In this document: one piece after another, positions 31,957 through 43,200 of the stretch
How positions within the stretch are numbered: the first letter of the stretch is position 1
Layout of the letters: every line of letters begins with the position of its first letter
Source of the DNA: Tillandsia leiboldiana
Taxonomy: Eukaryota; Streptophyta; Magnoliopsida; Poales; Bromeliaceae
Reading direction: 5' to 3'
Assembly: GCA_029204045.2 (NCBI GenBank)
Contig: CM055077.1
Span: 17,436,584-17,500,583, forward strand
DNA: 64,000 nt
Position numbers and translations under genes: made by a program
The notes under the pieces: generated by a model
Databases searched by the model: none
Told to the model about the DNA's origin: nothing
The model's input: only the letters and a program-made list of their open reading frames with translations

Positions 31957-32841
31957 ATGGCTCGTTTGAGGGAATTCCGGGAATCCAAGCCTCGGACATA
32001 TGATGGAGAGAAACCCGACTATTGGGTTTTTGAGAAGTGGATTCTACACATGGAGAAACTTTTCCACGATACCTTCGTAGCGGAGGGAGATCGGGTGTGG
32101 TTGGCAACACACCATCTTGAGGGCGATGCTTACCAGTGGTGGACGGACATTCGGGATGACCCCACGACCGATTTGGCGGCAATCACATGGCCGCGATTCA
32201 AGAAGATGCTTGCAATGAAGTATTTTCCGGCGAGCGCAAAAAGGCAAATGGAAAGAGATCTCCGCAACTTGAGGCAAGGAGACAAAACCGTGGCGGAGTA
32301 CGAGAGGGAATTTACTCGACTACTTAACTGTATTCCGCACGTTGTGAGGGACGACGAGGACAAGGCCCGTATGTTTGAGAACGGCCTTAGACCATCCATT
32401 TTCAGATTGGTTCAGACCCTAAACCTCCGAACCTACCGGGAGGTTGTGGACCGTGCCTTGATAGTGGAGAAAGGCGCGGAGATTGCTAAGGAAGAGAGAG
32501 AGGCTCTTGATAGGACGCGAGGCAAGAGGTCGGCGACCGAGGGCGCAAGTCATAAGCCCTATTCGAAGAAACCGCCGAAGCACCCGAGGAGCCAGTCTGG
32601 AGGACGCGGCTCATCTTCACACCAGGGCGGACCTGACCGTCGGCGGCCGCCGCGTTGCGTGATTTGTGGTGGACCCCATGTGCCGCCGCAGTGCCCGCAA
32701 CGTGGAGGCAAGTGCTACCTTTGTGGCCAGGAGGGCCACTTTCGATCAAAGTGCCCGCGAGGCTCGACACCAACCCCTTCTTCAGCATCGGCACCAGTTA
32801 TGTCACGCCCCGGCGTCAAAACTGCGACCCGGGCTCGCTAA
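31957..32841 (+). CDS. Uninterrupted Ty3/Gypsy gag fragment
   Basis: This forward frame has no stop over about 282 gag codons; its last codons (after 32800) are LTR4 sequence. Residues about 15-190 form a retrotransposon gag core (WILHMEKLF, LEGDAYQWW, YFPASAKRQME, LNCIPHVV), followed by a basic linker (about 190-230) and two zinc knuckles, CVICGGPHVPPQC and CYLCGQEGHFRSKC, for nucleic-acid binding in the virus-like particle. It is homologous to the gag of A-C but clearly diverged. The left end coincides with the LTR3 terminus (31953) and the right end with the LTR4 terminus (32800/32801), so it looks like an older forward element left between two later insertions. The first ATG may be internal to the original gag. 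Protease and later domains are absent. Confidence 0.8.
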   Translation: MARLREFRESKPRTYDGEKPDYWVFEKWILHMEKLFHDTFVAEGDRVWLATHHLEGDAYQWWTDIRDDPTTDLAAITWPRFKKMLAMKYFPASAKRQMERDLRNLRQGDKTVAEYEREFTRLLNCIPHVVRDDEDKARMFENGLRPSIFRLVQTLNLRTYREVVDRALIVEKGAEIAKEEREALDRTRGKRSATEGASHKPYSKKPPKHPRSQSGGRGSSSHQGGPDRRRPPRCVICGGPHVPPQCPQRGGKCYLCGQEGHFRSKCPRGSTPTPSSASAPVMSRPGVKTATRAR

Positions 32842-35087
32842 CAGATCCGCCGCCCATACGAGAAGCCCCGTATAGACGAAGCGACTAACCTGCAAAAGAA
32901 AGATACTACACTGTACAGATATCAGAGCTGAAAAGTAAATTGCTATAAATAAAAATAAATACAACTCCAAGTCCTCACAAATACAAAAGTCTCTCAACTG
33001 AAAAAGAAAAGTACAAGTCTGAACCTCACTACAAAGGTCTCTCAAAATAAAACTCTCAAAAATAAAAAAAGGGGGTACATCTACTCTCTCAGGAAGACGA
33101 CTGGTAGGGATCTATCTCGCGACTCCCTCACCTCGATCAGCAGGATCAGCAACAGGAACAGCAGGAACTGGAGTAGAGGTCCCTGGGGAAAAATACACCA
33201 CGGCGGGTGTGAGAACTACATCCCACAGTAGTTCTCAGTGGGTACCGCCAACAAGCCCGACGGTCTGCCCACTAAGTCTACTAGAGGCATAAGATAACTA
33301 AAACAGGATCAGGAAGTAGCAACTAACAAGATATCAAACATGACACAGGAAAGATCACATCTCCCTCTCTAACATGCATCATAATCCATCTCATACATGC
33401 ATGTTCCTATAATATAGAATTAGTAGGAAATCCACTGGTTTTGGAGGCGAAGGAACCCACCTGAAGAGCTAAACTGTACAAAGTCCCACAGCTAATAATA
33501 CCCAGAAATCAATATCTCCAGATCCAACGGGTCCAGCAATACCCACAAACCTTCCTGGGTACAACACAAGGTTCACAGTTACACTTTATTCCAAAAATTA
33601 CCCAAGAATACACAACCTGCAGAACAGTTCCAAAGATGCAAATTATTCACCTGCAGAAAGGGCTCCAAAAATTTCGATAAAAATACTGCTACGATCGTTG
33701 CGTCGAGACCTTCGAAACGGGTACCTGCATGTCCAATTCCGAGCCCCGTAGGCCGAGTTACAAATTCCACAACACAGGGTGCACACAAACTCACAACAAC
33801 ACAACTGTAATCCCATGCACAGATAAAGGGAGAAAAATATACCTCCGGGAAAGCCTCAGAAAAATCCCAAAAAAATACGGTGATACTCCTCGCGACGAGT
33901 AGATGCAAAAAGTGTATAGGAACGCGTCGATTCGACGCTCGAGCGCGGAGAACTCCATGCAACAAGCTGTTGTCCCCGAAATCCTCACAGCATACAAAGG
34001 TTCCCAGTAAGCATAGGAAAACTCCAAGAAAAACCCAAAACGAGGGGAAGCTGAAGGTACCAAGATCGTAGCCCTACCTGTCACGGATCCAACGGCGCAA
34101 GAATCACTCAAAAAGGTGGTCGCAGTAGGCCGGGGGAGCTCGCGCACCGAAACGCGACGGGAGGAAACACCGGCGAAGGAACGTCGCGACGCACCAAAGA
34201 AATGGAAACCTCGGGAAGCGTGCCACATAAAATCCTGGAAATCCTCATGTGGATGCAGCACAGCGCGGGGAGCAACTTTGCTAAAGGGTCCAAGGCGAGG
34301 GGAGGCTCCGAAATGCGGAAAAAAGGAAGAAGAAGACGGCTCGGGTCCTTAAATAGGCCACAAAAACAAATCAAGAAATGACGGTTATGTCCTAGGTTCC
34401 GGGCGCCCGAAATGTTTCGGGCGCCAACAGTGTCGCGGTCCGCTGCCTCGCGGAGCGCCCGAAACTACCCGGTTCCGCCACGTCACCCGCCAAACAGCGG
34501 ACAGCCGATCCGGCCATCCACCGAACGACACGTGGCCAGCGCGGACGCCGACGCGTGGCGCGCACTCGCGCGGGAAACGCGGTCAACGCGCGCCTGCGCC
34601 GCCGCCTGCGCCCCTGCCAGGCACGCGCCCCGAGGCCGCCCCGGCCTGCTCCGTGGTCCCGGTCCACAGCACCGGCCACTCCAAGCCCGCCACGTGTCTG
34701 CACCCAACCAGTAGGAAAACGCCACGTGGCCCGACGCTCCCGTGCACCGCGCGCCTTCCCGCGCGCCTGCCCGCGCGCCCGCGCCGCCGCCGCCGGAACA
34801 GTACCAAGTGCCTCGAAAACCGTGCACGTCATCCGGCCTCCGAAAAATGCAAATAAACAGTCCATTTCCATCGTTTTTGCGCGCTGAATCCAAATTCGAT
34901 GTCCGTTTTGTCAAATTCCACCTCCAAAATTTGCCGAAAATTCCCGGAGAAGCAAACTTGTTTCATTTTTCGTGCCGGGTCTAAAACTGGGGTTCGATTT
35001 GCGCGCAATCACCTCCAACATACACCATAGGTCTCCAGAAGTCTCCAATCACACTGCAAACTCTCTGCGGAGATCCGGGTCATCACA
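32801..35087 (-). mobile_element. Tekay-type LTR, family 4 (3' LTR of element D)
   Basis: The 2,287-bp LTR runs TGTCACGCCCCGGCG...GGGTCATCACA and is followed on its right by a polypurine tract. It keeps the donor-like CTTCAG/GTGGGT (first intron base about 33461), a TATA-like box and dyad, and U3 modules, but I did not find the acceptor or the W-box dyad, so it appears internally shortened. The middle LTR at 36481 differs clearly, so D's two LTRs are not a matched pair. Confidence 0.85.
34347..34726 (-). promoter_or_regulatory. LTR4 promoter: TATA-like box, dyad and ERSE-like modules
   Basis: CTATTTAAGG on the minus strand is at 34347-34356. An 11-bp perfect inverted repeat (GGCGCCCGAAA, 34402-34412 with 34415-34425) lies upstream. 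CCACT-N9-CCACG (34676-34694) and CCAGT-N9-CCACG (34708-34726) keep the 9-bp spacing but have changes in the CCAAT half. Confidence 0.55.
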
Positions 35088-35123
35088 TCCTCCCCCACTA
35101 ATAGAAAGTTTTGTCCTCGAAAC
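35088..35123 (-). other. Polypurine tract and GTTTCG-type motif of element D
   Basis: In element sense AGTGGGGGAGGA abuts LTR4, and the motif at 35108-35123 differs from GTTTCG/CGAAAC by one base. Confidence 0.8.
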
Positions 35124-35369
35124 TAAAACGCACCACAACCACAAACCCAACTCGACTAAACTACCTGAAGTACGCTAACACCACCAAACAAGAACGTAAC
35201 GGCCCACCATCAGGAACGTCATCAACTACCACTCTCAATTTAGAAAACAGCTGAAAATAATGAAAAGTTCAAAATTTTCGAAAGGCAGGTGCCCTCGCCC
35301 CAATCAAACAAGAACAGGTTCGGGCACTGTCTCCATTTCTGGAGTAGCCTTTCGAAGTGAAATGAACTC

Positions 35370-36254
35370 CTCCTGTCCAACTCGCGGAAGGGTGGCTGCT
35401 CTCACTCCACAATCAATCGTTGCATGATATCGCGCCAACCAGTCCATCCCGTGTGCTTGATCAGAGTCTTGGAGCTGTTACCAAACCGTCACATCTGCCG
35501 GTGTAATTCCAAGTCTCCTCTGCACTGGACACGATCCACAAGGCTCCCCCACATGCACAACACCAATAGGAACCTATACCTCTAGTGCACATGGTAACAA
35601 CTCTACCTCTAGTCCAGGCAGGAAAGCAAAATGCTCTGACTCAGACTGCTGTAAAGGAGTCATGCCTGCGATAACTCGATCCACTCCCGTGGCGCCCTCC
35701 AACCGGCGGCACAGACTCATCCGCTCGATGTAAGTGGTCGTCGCCAAAAGAACCTGAAACTGCTCCTCAACAAAAGGGGTCTCAAGGAGTCGCTCCATCG
35801 CTGTGATCCAAGACTCTGCCTCCAACGGCTCCAAGCTCAATCCTGCAAATTCGGGTGGATCAGACTGCCGGGACTGGCTCCATCGATCAATGATGTCCCA
35901 AAGCTCATCTACTATCCGCTATCCACCCTGCCTCGGCGCCTCGGCACTACTCGTCGGCACGGAGGGGGCTGCTGGCTCAATCGGTGCCACTGGTACAACT
36001 GGAGATGCCACTGCATTGGAAGAATATGCTGGAGGACACTCAGACGGTGCTACAACTAGCTGTGCTCTCTGCTCCGACAGGCGCATCAAACGTTCCATGG
36101 CCTCCTCCTGGCGTCGGACAGCCTCCGACATCTGTGCCAAATAGGCCCGTGACTTCCGGGTCTCGCTCTGCTCTGATAGCTCTGCCTCCCGCTGCTCGAG
36201 TTCCTGACCTGATGCGGGATGTGTCCTCTTCACTGCACGACGTCTCAGGGGCAT
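35370..36254 (-). pseudogene. Element D: gag-protease remnant with internal deletions
   Basis: In the reverse direction the gag N-terminus is open (MPLRRRAVKR start at 36252-36254, coiled-coil-like QREAELSEQSETRK and the QEEAMERLMRLSEQ segment). It is followed by the start of the gag core (LEPLEAESW, about 35800-35840) and then joins directly to the end of the protease region (LPGLEVELLPCALEV, about 35574-35620; equivalents of DTGAS are missing). A piece matching MDWLARYFATIDC follows (about 35400-35460). RT, RNase H and integrase are absent. Element E has the same gag-protease joint, so the deletion predates both. The element is non-autonomous. Confidence 0.7.
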
Positions 36255-36480
36255 CGTAGTCCACTGCACAATAACAAACATCAGGATACAACAACCATTC
36301 GACCCAATCCAGCGAGAGTCTAAGACATGTCATCCATTCCATAGCATTATGTTGTCTGCAGCCAACATAATCGCTTAGGAGAATAAACATGCCAATCACT
36401 CATCCCGTCTCTTGGGAGAGGTATAAAACTCAATCAGGACTCTCGCTAAAAGTCACGACTCTCACGTAGTCATCCTAATC
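36255..36480 (-). other. Element D leader, hairpin kept but PBS deleted
   Basis: The 24-nt hairpin (arms TTATGTTG and CAACATAA, loop GCTGCAGA in sense) is perfect at 36347-36370, and the conserved TTCGCTGG-type block at 36299-36319 has one change. Compared with E, about 80 bp that include the PBS are missing between CATCC and TAATC just before the LTR at 36481. Confidence 0.75.
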
Positions 36481-36944
36481 TGTCATGCCCCGGGGTCGAA
36501 ACTGCGACCCGGGCTCGCCAACAGATCCGCCACCTATGCCAAACTCCGCATAGGCGAAGCGTCCTACCTGCAAGAAAAGTATTACAGCTAACAGATATCA
36601 GAGCTATAAATGAAAATCTGCTGTAAAACTAAAATCAACCACTGTACAACTGGAAATAATACAATAATGTCCATCTCCCAAAAATGATAATCATACAATA
36701 TCCTCATATACAAAACTCAGAACTCAACAGGGAGGTATATCCAATAAATACATCAGTGTACAGGCTCTCAATACATATCATGTCCTAACTACATCAGTCT
36801 CTCAAAAGAGAAAAATAAAATAGCTAATCTACTGAAGCTCTCCTCTGAAGGGGTACCGCTACTCACCAACGACGGGTAGGGATCTAGCACGCGACTCCCT
36901 CGCCTCGATCAACAACCGCAGAATCAGCAACACCCGCTAAGACT

Positions 36945-38642
36945 CTGCAAAACAAAGGAGAGAAAAGAAAGGGAGGGGGGAAACCCCCAACGGGTGTGAG
37001 AACTACACCAAAAAAGGAGTTATCAGTGGGTACCGCCACCAGGCCCGACGATCTGCCCACTAAGTCCACTAGAGGCATAAGATAACCAAAGCAGTAAAGA
37101 CTGAAATAAGAAAGCTGGAGACTCTCAACAGCTACCATGCCTCTATCTAAATGCTCAAAAGGGGAAAATCTGATAAAGATATGCAATACTCGCACACGAG
37201 GTGCTCAATCGACCCAATCGAGCTGACCGCCACATCGGGTCCAGTCAAACCTGCGCCCACCTACAACCACCTCCCGCTGACGGGCAGGAATTACGTAGGG
37301 CGTCCAAACGGACTAACTCGCTATCGAGTAGTGGCTCATGCAGGCTATAGTCGGAATCCACGCTCTCTCTCAGAACGGATGGCCTCAAGATGCTCAACCT
37401 CTCACACAACGGTCAAAGTACTCACAACGACACGGGACCACCGTCAAACCAAACGGCTCCCAACAACACTAGCACTGGTCTAAACACAGCTACTAGACTC
37501 CACTCAGTCTCCCTGACACGAGTGCAACAATAAAGTAATTGCCTGTAATAAACCCAATCTTGTGCCACCAGTAAAACTGGTATTGCCTGCTCTGCTGTCT
37601 CAAGTATCTGCTAACCAATCGGTACTCACTGACCGATGGTCACTGTCTGGCACTCACTGGCCAATATATCAATCGCCTACTCCGGAGTGGCACTCGAGGG
37701 GAGCGACCCACACAAGTAAAGTATCTCTGTCATCAGTATCACAAGTAACATAAGTATCATAAATCAGCAGGACTTGATCATGACTCTGATCAAAGTGGAA
37801 AATCCCATCCACTAAAGAAGACCCCGGTCCTCAAACAGATGCAATAGTACTCAAATAGTGGGAAACTCTGTCCACTAGAGAAATCTTATACCCAATCTGA
37901 TGCATAAATAAATATCCGGTCAACCGCCCAATATCCGCGGTTGCCGCAATACCCTACCGTCTATAATCAAGTCCTATAACCGACCTCCGGTCAACCGCCC
38001 AAAGTCCGCGGTCACCGCAAAACCTTGCCAGCCGCAATCCAGCACAACCCGTCCCTGACACCAATGTCCCGGCTACACTACCCCAGACTCTTGCTCGCAC
38101 CCGAGCAACACAGACCGCCTGACTAACAAAGAAGGAGAAAAGGATAACATGGTTTCTCCTAAGTCAAGTTCCAATAAGTAGTGTAGCAGTAAAAGGTGGC
38201 CTAACTATATGTCCATACAAGCATGCATTTGTCCTCAAGAAAGATATAAGAAAGTAAACCACATGCCAAAATCACCAATGCCTACGCCTGTCCATAATCC
38301 TCGATCCATAATAATTCCTCAGAGTAAAATCCGCACATAGCTATATAATCCTGCTCCATCGCATAAACCAGCCACATAAAGGGCTATGTGCTAACATGGC
38401 ATGCTACATAATCACATAGGGTAACATTATCTTAGGTAAGCTTACACTAATCATCAACATAGAGATCCAAATCATGCAAGTCCTTAGTATACATCATAAA
38501 TACTATTCTTGCAATTAATTATACAATTATCATTATCAAGCTTACCTACCTCTCAAACACTAACCATGTACCCTAAACATGCATGCATCCTAACATAAAG
38601 AATTAGAGAACTGTCCACCGGTTCTGGGAACAAAGCACCCAC
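36945..38642 (-). other. Predicted leader intron within LTR2
   Basis: Donor GCTTCAG/GTGGGT begins at 38642; the acceptor is a pyrimidine-rich run ending TTTTGCAG at 36945 (minus strand). Length 1,698 bp. Inferred from signals conserved between families. Confidence 0.4.
37916..38018 (-). promoter_or_regulatory. Two copies of the CAACCGC/GCGGTTG dyad
   Basis: Copies are at 37916-37947 and 37987-38018, the second with one change in the right arm. Both include GGTCAACCG, a W-box core on the element-sense strand. Confidence 0.5.
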
Positions 38643-39320
38643 CTGAAGCGCTTTCCGCAGGCAAAGCCGAAGTCGGTGAAGAGTGTAGACGCTCACAATC
38701 CAAAATCTGCCAAAACTACACCCTCGGTACATGTTGCGCAAGCCTCGGCTCCAAACAGCTGAAAATACCCGGAAACCATTATCTCCAGTTCCAACAGGTT
38801 CAGAAACACTCGCGAACCTTCCTGGGTACAACAATAAGGTCCAAGGTTACACTTTTATTCCAAAATATCCAAGTACATACAAATCTGTTGGAATAGTCCC
38901 AAAGATTCGGATTTTTCACCAGCAGCGAGAACTCTGAAAAATCCGACAAAAATACAGTCGCGATCGTCGCGTCGAGCCCTTCGAAACGAGTACCTGCACG
39001 TCAAAATCCGAGTCCCGGAGACCAAGTTACAAATTCCGCAACGCGGTGAGTCGCGATCGTCGCTTGAATCCAACGCCGCGAAAATCGTCCAAATACACTG
39101 TCGGGGTAGCTATGTAGACCTCTCCGACCGAAGTGCGACGATAATAAGCCTCCGATGAAAGAACGTCGTTCTGCGCTACGATGCCGAAGTCGTCGACGCC
39201 GCGGCCTCCAAAAAATCCGGGCCTTCTCCACGAGATGCACGACAAGGTGAGCAACAAACTTGGTGAAGGGTCCACTGGCCAGAGAGCTCGGGAAAAGCCT
39301 CAACTCGGTGTGCAAAGGGC

Positions 39321-39450
39321 CTATTTATAGACCCAAACCCAAAAAATCCAAAATTCCCGAAATTGGGCTTTTGGGCCCAAACTCCGGGCGCCCGGATGAT
39401 TCGGGCTGCTACAGTGTTGGGCCCGGCCCAACACTGTTCACGCCCGAATC
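39321..39450 (-). promoter_or_regulatory. LTR2 core promoter: TATA box and nested dyad
   Basis: CTATAAATAG (minus) is at 39321-39330. Upstream is a nested inverted repeat: outer arms GATTCGGGC (39398-39406) and GCCCGAATC (39442-39450), inner 13-bp arms ACAGTGTTGGGCC with a 1-nt centre (39411-39437). All arms pair perfectly. Confidence 0.7.
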
Positions 39451-39669
39451 ACCCAGGGGCCGCCACGTCACCATCCGAACAGCGGACAGCCGGCTCCACC
39501 AACCGCCGCTCGACGCGTGGCACGCTGCACAGCCGACGCATGGCGCGCACCCAGTCAACGCACTGCTGCCGCGCCCACGTGCGCGCTGCCAGCGCCGCCT
39601 GCGCCCCCTGCCAGGCACGCGCCACGAGGAGGCTGCCCCCGCTCCGTGGACCGAGCGCACGAGGACTGG

Positions 39670-39803
39670 CCAACCAGTGGCCGCCACGTGTCCACCCTCC
39701 GGTCTACCGAACACCCGCGCTTTTCCCCGTGGACCGCGCCTGCTGCGCCGACCAATCCTACGCGGCCACGTGTCCCAAGGAAAACCAATAAGAATCCGAC
39801 ACG
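39670..39803 (+). promoter_or_regulatory. ERSE-I-like modules in LTR2 U3
   Basis: Exact CCAAT-N9-CCACG is at 39752-39770; CCAAC-N9-CCACG at 39670-39688; CCAAT-N9-ACACG at 39785-39803. A weaker CCAAC-N9-ACGCG is at 39499-39517. All keep 9-bp spacing and the same orientation relative to the LTR. Confidence 0.6.
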
Positions 39804-40261
39804 TGGCACGCCGCTTCCGTGCACCGCGCGCCTGCCCGCGCCCGCGCCGCCGCGCTCCGTCGCTGCCCGCCGGCCGCCGGAACAGTTCCAAGTGCCTCGA
39901 AATCCGTGCGCGGCATCCGAGCTCCAAAAAATACAAATGAATAGTCCATTTTCATCGTTTTCGCGCGCTAAATCCAAATCCACTGTCTGTTTTGCCAAAT
40001 TCCAATCCTAAAATTTGCCGAAGGCATCCAGAAAAGTGTTCTTAACCCAAATTTCGCGCTGAGTCCAATTTTAATATCCGTTTCACGCGAAACCACTTCT
40101 AAACATCCGACGGGGTCCTCTGACTACTCTCGTGATCCATTTAACACACTGAGTCCATCACTAGTGTCCAATTGGTGCACAAACACCACCGACACGCCAC
40201 GCAGGCCTCCGTAAGCTGCCAATCAACCAGTAATCTCATCGTGGGGATCCGGGTCCTCACA

Positions 40262-43200
40262 TCCTCCCCCACTAAAAGAAAGTTTCGTCCTCGAAACTAG
40301 CTCAATTCCACCAGGAGTCACAACACCAAGGGTAAGTACTCAACATCACCATCTCCAGCTCCTAAGTCACTACTCACTCCCCGTGATTACTCCTCAACAG
40401 CAACAACAGCAACAATCAGTACGGCATAGCCCGATTGCGCAATTCCCTCACCTCACTAGCCAGAATTCGCAACGGACGTCCCTCGTACTCCAAACACTCT
40501 TAGCTCTCAAATGGAGCGAGTCAATCACGGGCGAGGGATCCAAAAGCAAAACACTCCTGAGCTGAGACGTGAAACATCACAGGGGCTCCGTCAAAAAGCT
40601 GGGGGAAACAAAATAACCACCAGTGCAACACGCACCACACCACATCCTGTGTCAACTCAACCAAGGCAACCCGAAGCATACCCCCACTATTATCCAATAA
40701 GGAAAAGAGCCCTAACAAGGAGGGGTCCTCACTCGGTCACTCCCGAATCTTGACCATCCGAGTGAACTACTCAGCCGCGGTCTATCATCCGAAGGAACCC
40801 TCAGTGACACAACCATAAGCCATGTTTGCCTCAACAGTCCACACAACGCCAGCTGTGGAATCATCAAACTCAACCCCAGACAGCTTTCCTACTCCAGGTA
40901 TCCGCCATCACAGTGGCCCTGTCGGGGTAATCCAGAATGCTCAACAATAACCCAACGATAATTCCACAGTCGCTATAGGAGGCATCACTAAAACTCGCAG
41001 ATCTCTCTCCCAACACTGGAAATACTAGCATTGGCGCTGGTATCAGTCTCATCATCCGATTGTCAAGCTCTCCTGGCACTGCCCAGTCCAAGAAGCTCCT
41101 TACCTTGACCATAAATATTGATCTCGGCCAATTCCCAAATAGTATCCATATTGGCCGGATTTTCCACCGCCGCCCCTACGGCTAATACAATGTGACCCAA
41201 GAAATAAGCTTCTGAAGCTAAAACTTGTATCTCAATAACTTGGCATACAGCTTCATCCACACAGGCATGGTAGCACATCCACAAGTGCTCCTCGTGCTCC
41301 AAGTCACTCTGGGAGTAAATCAAAATATCCTCGGGGAACACCACTCCCAATCCGTCCAAGCACAACTGGGGCACACAATTCCTCAAATCTTGAAGACAAC
41401 AGGGCATTAATTATTCCATTTGGCCTCACTATGAGTTCATAATGCCCCTACCGTGTCCTGAACGCCATCTAGGCAAAGTCCTCGGCTGTGTAATTCCAAG
41501 TAGGTACTCGCATCATACAATAACTGCCGGAGTATAACTCCATCAAACGGTCCTAAATAATACCTGAACCTGCCTGTGCTCAAGTCACAACGAACCCTCA
41601 TCATCGTCTATCCAAGACGTGGCATCACCACCGTATATCAACGGCGTGGTAAGTGATCAACCCACCAAAAGAACCCTCGATCCATCAGATCTTGCAACTG
41701 CGCCATCAGCTCTCTCAGCTCTACAGGCGATAACCAATGAGACACTGTCGAGGGTGGCGCGGTTCCCGGAATCGCGTCAAACGCAATCTCTATCTCCCTA
41801 ACCGGCGGCATCTCCAACAGCTCAGGTGAAATCACACCCGGGATCTCGTGGGCAACAGAGATATCCTTGAGTCCCGGTGCCGCCGAAAGCACCTCTCACA
41901 CTGTCGCTATAACCTGTGTGCTCTAATAATCTCAACAAGCAAATCTCCTCTCATCTGCCTCGCAGAAGGTCAAAGTCCGCTCCTTCCGCAGCCCAACATC
42001 CTGTGGCACTGTGCCAACCAATCCCAAGCACTGGGTCAAAACACCGAACTGCCACAATTACCAACAAGTCTGCCGGTACAACTCGCGGCCTCAACTGCAT
42101 TGGACATGATCCACAAGCCTCCTCCACATGCACAGCACTAATAGGAACCTGTACCTCGAGTGCACGTGGTAACTAATCTGCCTCTATTCCATGCAGGAAT
42201 GCAACATGCTCTAACTCCGACTGCTGTGATGAAACCCCACCTGCGACACTCGATCCACTACCGTGGCGCCCTCCAACCGGGCGGCACAGATTCATCCGCT
42301 CGATGTAGGTGGTCGTCGCTCAATCTGCCTGAAAATCAAGACTATCCACAAGGGAGCACGACCTCTGTCTCTGCTCACATTGAGGCGACGAATAGGGTCC
42401 TCCATAGATAACAAATCCACGCTACCGCTGCGCCACTCTGATAAAGACGCTGATACTGCCATCGGGGTCCACCAGATCTCTGGCGTCTCAGGAATCCGCC
42501 GTCCTGGAAAAAGAAATCGGGAATGCCTCTGCCGGCCGATTTATCCTCCATCACCCGGCGCCAAGCGCCAATATCTAGAACTCGCCTCTAGCGGCAGATC
42601 CCTATCCTAAGGAACTGCAGTGCCACGCTCCATACACAACGCATACACCATCGAGGCGTCAATAATCCGTAACTAAGGGACTAACTAAACTGAAAGGTAT
42701 CCTAGCGCAATCCACTCCCAGCCACACATATCCTATGCGCCTCGTCCCTCGAACCTGGAGCGCGCAGTTAAGCAACTGCGTAAACTCTCTAGCACAGGGA
42801 GGCTCTCAAGTAGTCTCTCCAATACCACCAACCATGATTCTGCCTCCAAAGGCTCCAAGCTCACTCCTATGAATCGGGGTGGTTCATCTGCCAAATCTGG
42901 CTCAATAGATCGATCATGTCCCACAGCTCCTCTGCTGTCAACTATCCACCCTGCCTCGGTGCCTCGGCACTAAACGTTGGCACGGAGGGGGTTACTCAGT
43001 GCTCCGACAACTGTGTCACTAAAACCAGCTGCTCGCTCCGCTGCTGATATGCCTCTGACGATCCTGTCATCTGGATCCGAAACTCACTGACCTCAATCCG
43101 GGTATCCGGCCCAAAACCAACCGCTCAAGCTCAACTGCTATGACAGGATGCACACGGGTCAAAACCCAGCGTCGGGGAGACACCGCTCGCCACGACGAAA
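40262..43200 (-). pseudogene. Element E: degenerate, internally deleted gag-pol
   Basis: After a polypurine tract (sense AGTGGGGGAGGA) and the GTTTCG/CGAAAC hairpin (40282-40297), pieces colinear with B are present in the reverse direction: integrase tail (40320-40720); a fused RNase H piece going from SDAS straight to the region before ADALSRR (40870-41060); RT palm with FPED in place of the catalytic FIDD (41063-41407); protease-RT linker (41638-41892); protease (about 41930-42180); gag core (42733-42924). The gag-protease joint near 42180-42330 is the same as in element D. The integrase core is missing and frames are broken. Nothing here should be able to copy itself, yet the flanking LTRs are similar over their first 1.1 kb. 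Confidence 0.75.

Larger units (their letters stand above)
36481..40261 (-). mobile_element. Tekay-type LTR, family 2, shared by elements D and E
   Basis: The 3,781-bp LTR runs TGTCATGCCCC...GGGTCCTCACA. Left of it is D's leader and right of it E's polypurine tract, so it is D's 5' and E's 3' LTR in a tandem array. It contains a full set of modules: acceptor and donor-like sites, two W-box dyads, the CTCCGGAGTGG block at about 37680, TATA, dyad and three or four ERSE-like modules. The family-2 forward LTR at 3037 and LTR G are relatives. Confidence 0.9.

Noticed and set aside
32801..40261. Element D as one intact element with matched LTRs
   Set aside because: The LTRs belong to different subfamilies, the PBS is absent and the flanking 5-mers (AGTTA and the bases after 40261) do not match.
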